The translations under genes were made by a program, and so were the position numbers. Of a DNA stretch of 64,000 nucleotides, positions 39,586 through 50,119 are shown piece after piece (the stretch's first letter is position 1; every line of letters starts with the position of its first letter). This DNA comes from Phaeosaccion multiseriatum. Lineage: Eukaryota > Ochrophyta, other classes. The stretch covers positions 496,001 through 560,000 of the forward strand of contig OZ218952.1 of the NCBI GenBank assembly GCA_965112735.1, written 5' to 3'. The notes beneath the pieces are model-generated. The model worked only from the letters and a program-made list of their open reading frames with translations, was not told where the DNA came from and searched no databases.

Positions 39586-40946
39586 TCCCTAACCCTTGCC
39601 TACCTCCCTACCTGCCTGCCTGCCTACCTGCCGGCCTGCCTGCTGTCTGGTCTCTCGCGACACAGGACATTATCGCCATTTACAACAGCAAACTCGACGA
39701 ACGAGACAAGCGCAAGCGCTTCGTTAAGGAGCGCGGCCTGCTTGACTATAAGAAGCAGCAGCAGGCAGAGCGACGCCGACCCAAGGAGGAGAGAGAGCTA
39801 GTGGCTCGCATGCGTGTGTTTGCTCGCTTCCACAGCAAGGAGGAGCACGAGGCCTTTGTGGACGGTTTGCTCAAGGCTCGGCGGCTGAGACGCAGGATCG
39901 AACAGCTGCAAACGTACCGCCGAATGGGTCTGCGTACCTTGGCGGAGGGGGAGCAGTATGAGGCAGAGAAGAATCGCAGAGCGGATGCACAGGCAGCGCG
40001 TAAGCATAGGGAGAGTGCTTCGTATCTGTACGAGTCGGCGGGCAAGGCGTCCGGGCCGAGGGAGCGCACAAGTCGTTACCTCAATAGGGACAAAGTGGAC
40101 CCACAGCAGAAGGAGGGGCAGGGGCAAGACGGTCAAGGAGGCGGAGGAGGCGGGGAGGGAGGGGGAGGAGGAGGGGGGGGAGGAGCAGACGGGGGTCACG
40201 GTGGAGGAGAGGGAGGAGGTGGGGAGGGAGGAGGGGGCAGCAGCAGCGGAGTCGGAGGAGGAGGTGGTGACCGGGCACGGGCGAGCGATCGGCCTCCGAT
40301 GAACTTGACCGATGCTCCTGGGGTGGAGCTGTTGACAGCGCGGGAGAAGGAGCTGTGCAGTATCCTGCACCTGCTCCCTAAGTACTACCTTGTTGTCAAG
40401 GTGAGGAAGGGGGAGGAGGAGAGGGAAGGAGGGGGGAGGAGAGAGGAGGAGGGGGAGGAGGAGGAGGAGGAGGAGGAGGAGGAGGAGGAGGAGGAGGAGG
40501 AGGAGGAGGAGGACGCCGGGCGATTGTTGAACAGTTCTGAGGTGCCGCCAATGCTTCTCTCCGTACCCCTAGTAGAATAGAATGCAGCCCAACGGTCTTG
40601 AGGCCGGTGACCAAGCAATTGCTGAGCCCTTTGCCCCCGTCTTAAATCCCACTTTTGCCATTCTCCCCCCCCCCCCCCCCCGTCTCTCTCTCTTTATCTC
40701 GCTCCCGCCCCTTCCTCGCTCCCCTCCCGTCTGGCCCAACTCAAACCTCCAGGACGCATTGATCCGCGAGAGCTTTCGTCAAGGCTACCTGGACAAGTGT
40801 CAAGCACAGCAACTCGTGACCATGTCTATCTCCAAGACGGCTGATGTGTACGACTTTTTCGTGTCGTGCGGGTGGGTCAGTGCCGCCCCAGAGCCGCTCA
40901 ATCCCCCTCCTCTGGCTTCTGCGCACCGACACCACCACCAGCAGCA

Positions 40947-40978
<32 letters not shown>

Positions 40979-41620
40979 CGCCTCGCAAGAGTAAGGGAGA
41001 TGGATGCGTGAGAGAAAGTGAATGGGTGGGCATGAGATGTGTGGGTATGCATGACTTCATTCAGGGCATGATTGGGTGTGTTGAGGGCAGAGCATGTCAG
41101 TGGAGTAGTGTGGGTGCGTGCATGCGTGCATGCGTGCATGCGTGTATGCGTGTATGTGCGCGTGCGTGCGTGTGTACGGCGGATATGATTCACCTGTGTT
41201 TGCCGTGGGGTGATGGTGTTGGTGTTGCATCCCACTCTTTCTAACTCTTCTCCTCTTGCTTCCAATACGAACGCGGCAGCAGGGGCCGAAGCAGCAGCAG
41301 CAGCAGCAGCAGCAGGAGGAGGAGGAGGAGGCTCTAGCTCCGGGTCTGCTCCCAGCAGTACCTCAGGATCTGCATCATCGTCGAAGCCAGAAGCCCCCTC
41401 AGAGTCGGCGACTGTGGGATACAGAGGGGTGGCAGAGGTGGCAGCAGCGGCAACGAAAGGAGCAGCAGCAGCCGCTGCAGTTGGTGGCACAGCAGCAGGA
41501 GCAGTAGCAGCAAGCGGGGCGTCGGCACTGGCGAAGGGATCATCTTCACCGCAAAAACAGCCCCCTGCAGATGTTGCTCTTAAACCCCCCACGGAATCCT
41601 CTCCGCTGCCTGCAACATAG
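35936..41620 (+). CDS. ADA2: ADA2 transcriptional adaptor (SAGA-type HAT complex)
   Basis: Eight exons (35936-37585, 37898-38164, 38431-38589, 38848-38893, 39150-39316, 39666-40400, 40753-40990, 41280-41620) join to 1,200 residues. Exon 1 encodes about 490 residues rich in RD/RS, Ser, Ala, Gly and Asn repeats, then a ZZ zinc finger (CDYCQRDIS...[14 protein letters not shown]). Exon 2 completes the ZZ and carries the SANT domain ([20 protein letters not shown]). Exon 5 holds the [15 protein letters not shown] motif typical of ADA2, and exon 6 the coiled helical region. Exons 6-7 contain the C-terminal SWIRM domain ([16 protein letters not shown] | [11 protein letters not shown] ... [10 protein letters not shown]). 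ADA2 bridges the GCN5 acetyltransferase to ADA3/SAGA. Usual length is 430-550 residues, so the extended N-terminus and Ala/Gly tail are the oddities. Intron 1 is 312 nt and stays open in frame. Confidence 0.95.
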
Positions 41621-42303
41621 TGATGCCTCCATAGTACAGAGCTGCCTCCTGCCTCCTGCCTCCTGCCTCCTGCTGGGGGTGCGACATGGGGGACATGGAG
41701 GCTTCTATAGACTCTATACTAATAGCACTATTGTAGGCGATCTCGTACGTGCTCCGGAGTGTGGGGATGAAAAGGAGGCAGGAGGCAGCGGGTGGGAGGA
41801 GTCCCCATGCTTTATGCGTGTCTCTGGAGCCTTTTGTGTGAGAGCCTTCTTTTTTTGGGGGGGGGGGGTCTGGAATTACTATTACCACTTTTACTATTAC
41901 CCGCGCCTCGCTCATCACCACCAGCCACCACCCAGCCAGAAAAGGAGAACAAGGAGAGGGGGAGAAGAAGGAGATGGAGAGGGGAGACGGGAGGTGAGAT
42001 GAGGGCGAAGACGATCAGAGCAAGAGGAGGAGGCATTATCATCTACAGGTTAGGGTGGGATGGCCCATCCGCACGTCCCTTACCTTACTTCTCAACGGCC
42101 TCTTGATCAACAAGCCCTACACACGGAAGGGGGACGGCCTTTGGACAGCAGCAGAACAGTACAGAGCAGTACAGATGGGACAGAAAAGATTGAGCGAAAA
42201 TGCATAGGCGTTTATAGTCGCGATCTGTCACATTCCCCTGCTGTCGGGCCCTCCCTTACTTGTTCGGCAAGTCCTACACCCGCCTTGGGGAGCACCTTGG
42301 AAC
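41621..42303. other. Intergenic region between ADA2 and the glycosyltransferase fusion
   Basis: This is 683 bp with TGCCTCC tandem copies at 41643-41672 and an inverted GGAGGCAGGAGG segment near 41776. A poly-G run is at 41857-41869 and purine-rich sequence at 41938-41998. No gene is seen. The promoter of the downstream gene must lie here. Confidence 0.5.
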
Positions 42304-45300
42304 ATGGGAGGGGACCTGGGGGGGGGACCAGTGTTCTCCCCTTATTCTAAAGTAGTACAGCACTTCAAGAGGCGAGCAGTGGGTACAAGTGGCAACCAGG
42401 GCATGCCTGTCAGTCGAGGAGGAGGAGGAGGCGGAGGAGGAGGAGGAGGAGGCGGAGGAGGAGGAGAGTGTGATAATCGTGGAAATGGATACATGGGGGG
42501 GCGGCTGGCTAAGGGCAGAGGAGGTGGCAGAGGGACTGGAACAGCAGCAGTGGCGGGGGCAGGGGCGGGGACGAGCGGACGGCGCTCCCCAAAGTGGCAG
42601 CAGCACCTGAAGGGACTTAGAGCGAGACATTTCTCCCGACGGAGGATCCTAAGGACGCTGACGATACTATTTGGTGCGTTGGTACTGGGCATTGTAATCG
42701 TTCGCTCTGTGGGGCGCTATTTCAGAGGGTACAAGGTGGCCTGGAAGGGCGGACAGTGCAGCAAGAGAAGCAGGGAGGCCAAACGCTTCCCATGGAGCGC
42801 AAGCGACCTCGATGAGATTGAACGAGTGGCACGCTCATTGTCTGCGGAGACGGCTGAGGAAGCGGGTCGACACGGAGACGGCGGCGGACCAATAATGACT
42901 CTGCGGGACGTGGACCACAAGGTACCCGGCGCGATTAGTCATATATGCGCATGCCGAGCGGAAACCTGGTACGGAGCGGCCACTTCGATTGCCGAGGTCT
43001 TGGCCTTGCGAAAGAAGGAGGCGGGGGCGATGCTTGCTCAGTACAGGGAGGGGAGCTACTTCGTGGCGGCGAATCTCCACGACAACGCTGCCGTTTTCCC
43101 CAGCTGGCAGAGGGAGTTGGTGAAGCTCGTTGCCATGCTGGAGAACGTCGACGGTGGCAATGTGTTTGTGTCTATTTATGAGAGTGGCAGCACAGACGAT
43201 ACCAAGCGTCTCTTGCGCCTCCTGGAGAAGGAGCTGACCGCAATGGGTGTACCGCACTCTGTCCAAACCACCGATGTGGTGAGGGGGGAGGGGGAGGACC
43301 GCATCCCCTTCTTGGCTTCGATGCGGAACCGCGTGCTACAGCCGCTGTACCAGAGCAGCAGCACCTTTGACCAGGTGCTCTTTCTGAACGATGTGTACTT
43401 TTGTGCGGAGGATATGCTCTCACTCGTCCACCAAACCAGAGGCGACGAGGAAGAGCCAAGAGGAGGAGGAGGAGGAGGAGGAGGGTGGGGTGGTAAGGGG
43501 AAGGGTAGCAGCGCAACGGCAAGAACCAGGGAGGGTAGGGGCGGGGGGGCGGACATGGCGTGCTCCACAGACTGGATTGGCAAGAAGCCGGGTTGCAAGA
43601 ACTGTGCAGACTTTCGCCTGTACGACATTTGGGTAGGGATGGACGTGGATGGGTACAAGTTTATGAACGAGCCACCGTACATTCACCACCGGACAGGGAG
43701 GAAGCGTTTGAAGGAGGGTCACCCTTTCCAAGTGTTTTCGTGCTGGAACGGCATGGTGAGCATCGACGCCGACATATTCCAACAGGACTTGCTGCGAATA
43801 CGAGCCGGCCGGGAGGGTCTCGAGTGTGCGGCGTCCGAGTGCGAGCTGCTGGCAAGAGACCTGTGGGAGATTGGGAGGGGCAGGGTGGTGGTGGTACCGT
43901 CGGCGGTGGTGGCGTACGACTTTAGCGTCTTTGTGGACAAGCCGCGGCACGAGGTGCAGCTGGGACGAAAGGCACCGATTCGTGGGTACCAAGACGTGTA
44001 CCCCAAGAGGCTGGTCTGCTGTCCCTTGCCCAAGGGACAGGACTCGTTTGACACATGCTTCGATGACACGGTGTGGAGGGCAGTGTATTCCATCGATGGT
44101 GTCCCTCGGGCGGCGTCCAGGGGGGACATGGAGGCCACCACAACCACACGGAAGGAGGAGAGGGACGACGCCAACAACGGTAGGGACGAGCGGTCGAGAG
44201 ACTTGACCTTCCACGATATGGCAGCGGGCATGAAGAGGGAAGGGGGTGATGAGTTCACGTGTAGTAGAGCGCAAATGGCGGCAACGAGACAAAGGCTGAG
44301 TGAGTACGCCATCCCGCCCCTCGTCATGCAGAGCGGGCGTTCGAACCTCGTCGCGGATTACTCTTTTGAGGTACTGCGGGGGCCCATCGCGTGGATGAGT
44401 CTGCACCCTTGCTATGACTTTGTGTTTTTGGACGACGCGACGATACATGCCTTTGTGCAGGAGCACTACCCACAGTTCTTGCCCTTGTTGGAGTCGTCGT
44501 CAACACCACCTCTGGGCAAGGAGCGAGAGGGAGAGGGGCAGGGGGAGAAGGAGAAGGAGAAGAAGGAGACGCGGTTGTCAGATGCAGCAGGAAAAGTGAG
44601 GAACGGAGGAGAGCTGGCGGACTTTGCTCGCTACCTCTTTATGTTCCACATGGGAGGGGTGTACGCCGACATTGACACGTTGCCAGTGCGACCCATCTCG
44701 GGCATGCTGGACCCCATGGATACGTTTGTGGTGGGGCTGGAGAGCGACTTTACCTCCGACGACAAGGCGAGAGAGTGGGCCTATGCACGGGCGCGCTCAC
44801 TCTCCCTCCACGCCTTTGCCGTGGCGCCGAAGAACGATATCATGTGGAAGGTGGTGACGAAGGTGGCGGGCAACCTCGCGGACCCGCGGGGGGTGTATGA
44901 GGAGGTGCATCGGAGGGCGAGGGGCTCTGCACATCACTTGGAGACGATTTTTAAGACAGGGCCCGGCGTGTTTACGGACGTTGTGCTCGGCGCGGCCGGC
45001 GCCGGGGTGGTGGTCGAGGCTGGCGATAGTGGCAGTGTTGGTGGTGCTGGTGCTGATGAGAAGAACGAGGACAAGAAGGATGTCGTCCGGCTGTTGGGCA
45101 TCCCCGCATTTTCGTCCGGACATGTGCGTGGTAAGGACTTTTACTCCCTGCAGCGGCCCTCCTCACTGTCCAACTGCCCCACCTTTGTGCAGCACTTCAA
45201 CCTCGGCACTTGGCTGCGGTCTTGCAGGGGCAACACCATGCGGGCAGTGGCGTATGATTACATGCCGAGCGACACGTACTTGCAGACGGGGCAGTGGATG

Positions 45301-46357
45301 GCAGTGCATGTCAAGGCGTTGGCGTGGAGGGAGGAGCCGCTGTACGTGTACCCGCCGCTGTCGCGTGGGGCAGCCGGGGAGGGTGCCGTAGACACAGAGG
45401 AGGGGGAGGAAGAAGGAGGACCCTCCTCTGCTCTCATGTTCCTGCAGCTGTCTGCAGAGGGCTTTCTCGTCGCATGGCAAGGCTTGGGTCCCTTGGACCC
45501 CAACGCGAAAGAGATGTGGCGATTACCAGATCGGAATACGCGACCAATAGGAAGAGAAGGAGGTGGAGGAGAAGGTGAAGCAACAGCAGCAGCAGCAGCA
45601 GCAGGAGCAGCAGCAGCCGTCGGTGATAAGGCAGCATTTGCAGCGCTTCACGCCGCCAAGGAGGCAGAGGCGGAGGGGACGGGAGGGAAGGTTGTGCACT
45701 TCCTCCACCTGGAGGAGGGCGGAAACCTCTCTCTGCGCTTCTTTGTGGAGGGTGACTACTGGGATCAGGCCGCCTGCAAGAGGAGTATGGAGGAGAGCGT
45801 GGCGCTGTGGGATGCGAGTTGGTTGTCCGGTGGCCCCGGTGGTGATGGTAGTGGTAGTGGTGGTGGTCGTCAGGGCGGCGACAAGAAGGAGGGGAAGGGA
45901 AAGAACAAGAAGAAGGGCTCCGGTGGGGGAGGTGGTGGTGATGGAGGGGGCTACTTTGCCGTCCTGCGACCCGACGGCCGCCTGGCCACTTATGCAGGGA
46001 GGCGGCCCCTCGATCTTGCGTGGGAGCGCTATTTCCCAGCGGAGCAGGGGTTCTGCCAACACCCACACGACGAGGAGCAGCAGGAGCAGCAGCAGCAGCA
46101 GCAGCAGCCTTCGCAGTTGGTGATACAGCGGTGGCAGGGACAGGGTATGCGGCCGGGAGACTGGCTCGGCTCTGGGGAGGTTGCCGTGTTGCCATCACGC
46201 TTTGACAGCGGGAAGGTTGGCGACGGCTTGGCCCTCGTGCAGCACCACCACGGCGCCCTGTGCGCACACCACAGCAGCTACAGTAGCACCCTCCTCTCGT
46301 CCCTCTCCCTCAAGGAAGACGCAGCGTGGGGTAGGGGGGAACCTGCCGGCGCGACCG

Positions 46358-46396
<39 letters not shown>

Positions 46397-46926
46397 TGGT
46401 GGTACAGCAGCAGCTTGGGGACCTCAGCGCGGCTGTGTCTCAGGGCACGTCCCGGCCGTTTTGGTGTGCCACACGGGACGACCACACCGAGGCGAGCGGC
46501 AAGAAGAAACGGGCAGACGTGTATGTAACCGCCCTGCAGGAGGACGGAAACCTCTGCACCTACCTCAGTCGAGTTGGGGTAGACACCCAAGCAGCTCCAG
46601 TAGACGACGTACTAGACGGGGACCCAACAGCAGCAGCAGCTTCTGTACGGAGCCGTGGCGGGGGCAAGCATGAGCGAGAGAAGCATCATCATCATCGTCA
46701 CCACCTTCCTGCCCCTCCTCAGGAGGAAGTTCTGTGGTGTGCCTTCCCCGCCTCCTCGGCACTTCCACCGGGGCTGGCGGGGGTGTCTGTGGTGGTGCTG
46801 GCCTGGACACCGGGGCTCTTGACGTCAAGGCCGGCCCTGCAGTGGCTGGATGAAAGGGGGGGCGTCATTGCGGACTATGCCCTCAGTCGGGCCTTCTTTG
46901 GAGGGACTTATTACGCCAGCACCTGA
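42304..46926 (+). CDS. Single-exon GT69 (CAP59-like) + GT32 (OCH1-like) glycosyltransferase fusion with lectin-like repeats
   Basis: There are 1,540 codons with no intron. After a Gly-rich cytosolic tail, residues about 113-135 are a single membrane anchor (TLTILFGALVLGIVIV), so this is a type II Golgi protein. The first luminal domain has the CAP59/GT69 pattern: SYFVAANLHDNAAVFPSWQR, FVSIYESGSTDDTKRLL, RNRVLQPL, VLFLNDVYFCAEDML, and HPFQVFSCWNGMVSIDA. The second has the GT32 DxD module RYLFMFHMGGVYADIDTLP and later HAFAVAPKND. The C-terminal about 400 residues repeat a LxxDGNLxxY-like pattern (LRPDGRLATY, LQEDGNLCTY, LEEGGNLSLRF), like a bulb-lectin fold. GT69 and GT32 are mannosyl-type transferases in fungi, so a cell-wall or N-glycan elaborating role is inferred. 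Poly-Gln inserts carry the QLVIQ motif. Confidence 0.82.
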
Positions 46927-47250
46927 TAATATTAGAAAGAAGGGAAGAAGATGAAGAAGTATACACATAGAGTGAAGGTAAAGACAGGCATCCATGCGCG
47001 ATTGTTCGGAAGCCTGTCATGTGTCTTTCCGTGCCCCCCCCCCCCCCCCTCCCATTCCTGTCCGGTCCTCCTCGAAACCCTCGCACTTGACATCACAGCA
47101 GGGGCACTAGGAGGGCATGGCACTCTGTATAGCCACGTCGTACACTCATTCGTGTCAGTTACATTGGAGCAGTTACAGCACTGGCAGAAGGGGCAGGAGG
47201 GCGAGTTACTCTTACTCTTTAAAGAAACGCCGTACGTAAACTCGTGTCAG
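46927..47250. other. Intergenic region between convergent genes, with repeated motif
   Basis: This 324-bp stretch contains poly-C (about 47035-47049) and two copies of CGTGTCAGTTACA (47151 and 47243, the second running into the next gene's 3' end). It also has one copy of CACTCTGTATAG (47121); a second copy of that is at 47275. Only 3' UTR sequence is expected here. Confidence 0.55.
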
Positions 47251-49095
47251 TTACACACGAACAGTGGCAGCAGTCACTCTGTATAGATACATGGGGCCCA
47301 GCGAAGCCACCTCCTGTGCAAAGGCCGCGTCGACTGCCGCCCCCCCCTCAGCAACCACGTTTACGCCATCTGTGGAGGAGTCGGTGGATGATGTCCTTCT
47401 CGCGCCGCCGCTACCCTTACCATTACCACGACCACTACTACAGCTGCTGCTGCTGCTGCTGCTGTTGCGCCTCTTGCTCTTGCTGTTGCTGTTCCTTACC
47501 GGGGGGGCGAAGAGCAGCTCCACACGGAAGGCACTTGGCTCCCTCTCCAGCAGCGCTATGAACTTTTCGTGAACGCGGTTGGGCCTCTCCTTCGCACAGA
47601 GGTAGCACACTGCTGCGGTGTCTTGCACAGTTGCTTGTTGTGGAGGTGCTTGCTGCAGAGCTGCTCGTCGCGGAGGAGATGTGGGCTCCTTCTCGGCGTA
47701 AGAAGCTTCCACAGGGTCAGGGTCAGGGCCAGGGCCGGGGGCAGCAGAGCTATCAGCTGGGGTCTGTGATAGGAGGAGTCGCAGCGTCTCGAGCAAGGCT
47801 CCGTGCGAGCTTTCGCAGTAGATGATGTCCGCGCCCTGACAGGAAAGCAGGAGAGCAAGGGAGTGTGGGCGTCCGGCGAGCAGACAGGCAATAACCTGCT
47901 TGTTTCTTCGCTTCTTCCAACTCCGGCGCTCGAAATAAGCGCTCTCGCACGATACACACTCCCTCACTCACCCACCCACTCACTCGCCGGCTCCCTCACT
48001 CACTCACGCACTCACTCATTCACTCAGCTCAATCCCAGGTTAGTCACCCCCTCACACCACCAACTCGCTCACTCACTCACTCACTCACTCACTCACTTAT
48101 TTCACTCACTCACTCCCTCCCTCACTCACTCACTCACTCACTCACTCATTTACTCATTCACTTCCTCACTCTGTCACGTTTTCACTCACCCCCCCCCCCT
48201 TCACTCCCTCCCTCCATCACTCACTCCCTCACTCGCTCCTTCACTAACTCACTCACTCGCCCACCCACTCTCCATCACTCACTCACTCACTCGCCCACTC
48301 ACTCTGTCCCTCACCGCCTCCCTCCCTCCCTCACCAGAATGAGTTTGAATTTGCCCTGGAACGCCGCAGCAGCCTTCCCCCAGGGGAGGGCAAGCACAGT
48401 GGGTTTCTTAGCCTGGGTGTGTGCGTGCGTGCGCGTGTGCACATTGCCGTTGGACACCGAAAGGGGAGAGAGCGAGACAGCCGGGAGGGTGACATGGAGA
48501 GGAAGGAGGGCAGAGAGGGGGGCGGGAAGGAAGAAAGGGAAGAGAGAAACAAGGGGAAAAGGAGGGAAAGCCACCAGAAGACGCGTGAGTACGCTGTTGA
48601 CTGACGGAAGAGTGGAGGCGAGCTCTGCCGGCACAGGGGTGCAATTGTGAGTGGAAGATACGCTCGTCTACAAGAAGCATGGCGAGGCGTAGTGGAGGAG
48701 GAGGAGGAGGAGGAGGAGGAGGAGGAGGAGGAGGAGGAGAAGGAAACATAGATACACTACACTGCCTGCTCCACTGCCTGATGCTTCTACTGGTGGTGAT
48801 GGTGGGGTACCACTCCATCACACATACACACACACGCGCACACACACGCACACACACAAGCACAAACCTGGAGTAGTGCGTCGCCCGTGAGCCCTGAGAA
48901 AGTCGCGTCAACGTTGTGCCGAAGCAGTGGCAAGGCTCCCTCCAAGTCGGTGAGGCACACGTGCGGCACTCCCAGCAGAGAGAGCGTCAGACCGGCAAGG
49001 CCCGTACCTTTGTTGTACACAGGGCATACGCAGGGCACAGATGGAAGAGAGGGTGATGGGGAGTCGTTTTGTGTGTGCCTCAGGGATGGGTGCTT

Positions 49096-49160
<65 letters not shown>

Positions 49161-49704
49161 AAGGTGGGAAGTCACTGCCTACCTGCCCCAAGCTCGAGTA
49201 CAGGAGTGTGGTGCTGTACGAGGCAAGCCGCCTCCGCGAAGAAGCCACTCGTGTCCTGGAGTGAGAGAGGGTAGAGGGGATCACGAAGAAACGAAGGCGG
49301 GGTAGATGATGGAAACAAAGTCAGCTATAAAGGAGTGGAGCTTGTGCGTGCTCTTCTAACACACAATAAAGTCACGGCTGTGGGCTTCCTGAGCTGTATG
49401 TAAGCTACGATCAGGTAAAGTCCACCCAATACCCCCCCTCTTTTTTTCTCCTCATCGATCCTCATGGTGCTCATGCATCAGAACCATGCCCACGTACCTG
49501 TAGGAAGGAGTGGAGCCACACGCTGGCCTCCCAAACCGTGTTGCTGAAGTGCTCTGTCCCCTGCCACTCCGTCTCCATCACATCTTGGTGCTGCACTACC
49601 GTCCCGCCGCCCCTCACGGGGAAGAGCAGACACGGAGCCGCCTCCCTGGGCCAGATGTCTGCGAAGCTGCACGCGTTGTCATCATCGTCTGGTTCCTCGC
49701 TCAT
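47251..49704 (-). CDS. METTL21-type protein lysine methyltransferase, five exons
   Basis: Exons 49704-49498, 49255-49183, 49007-48868, 48412-48335 and 47835-47251 join to 360 residues. Exon 1 ends with TVWEASVWLHSFLQ, the VWxAxxxLxxYL signature of methyltransferase family 16. Exon 2 ends and exon 3 begins across the SAM-binding motif I (VLELGAG | TGLAGL). Exon 3 continues with VCLTDLEGALPLLRHNV (motif II acidic residue and the conserved Asn). Exon 4 contains LALPWG and exon 5 GADIIYCES, equivalent to the family's LxWG and DxxxxSD motifs. The family methylates lysines of translation factors and chaperones; the target here is not predictable. The C-terminal about 120 residues contain Ser/Lys/Arg low complexity. 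The introns hold (CTCA)n, (GGA)n and (GT)n-(GA)n microsatellites. The gene is divergent from the LRR-ROCO gene. Confidence 0.8.
48062..48330. repeat. (CTCA)n/(CTCC)n tetranucleotide repeats in an intron
   Basis: This imperfect ACTC repeat lies in the last intron of the methyltransferase gene (48334-47836). It is not a telomeric repeat. Confidence 0.85.
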
Positions 49705-50119
49705 GTGCTCTCAGCCACCACAGGAAAGTGGCTGCCTCATGCTCTCTCTCTCTCTCTCTCTCTCTCTCCCTTTCTCTCCCTCTGAAGAGGGGATGTTCGT
49801 TGCCGCCCGTGATGAGAACCTCCTCTTTTTCGACGCTGACCGTTCTTCTTCGATTCAGACACTGTCTTCCTCCATCACCTTGTTCGCTACTTCTCCGCTG
49901 CTCCTTCTCTGCTGGGAGAAGGTTTGAAGCTTTGTGAGAGAGTGTCAAAAGAGTGTCCTTCACCTGTTGGTGATTCAGGTTATTCTCGTTTATATCCTCC
50001 TTTCTATAAGGCAAGTTCCTTCTATAAACCCGCACTCCTCCAAACCTAAACCCTCGTTTGCGCTTTTGCATCGAGGTGGGCCGACAGTCGTGCAGCGCAG
50101 GACGGCGCAAACTCAGCGC
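49705..50119. promoter_or_regulatory. Divergent intergenic region, methyltransferase / LRR-ROCO
   Basis: 415 bp with a (CT)n run at 49741-49770. The frame upstream of the ROCO start is open to 49934 and includes a hydrophobic stretch (VLHLLVIQVILVYILL), so a longer N-terminus with a signal anchor cannot be excluded. Confidence 0.4.

Noticed and set aside
43420-44466. Minus-strand 348-codon frame inside the glycosyltransferase fusion
   Set aside because: It is antisense to well-defined GT69 motifs and has no protein family signature.
48062-48330. Telomere-like or interstitial telomeric repeat
   Set aside because: The unit is CTCA/CTCC, not TTAGGG or a variant, and it is intronic.
49934-50119. 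N-terminal extension of the LRR-ROCO protein with a hydrophobic segment
   Set aside because: The LRR N-cap begins normally just after the ATG at 50120; the upstream sequence has 5'-UTR-like composition. Kept only as an alternative.
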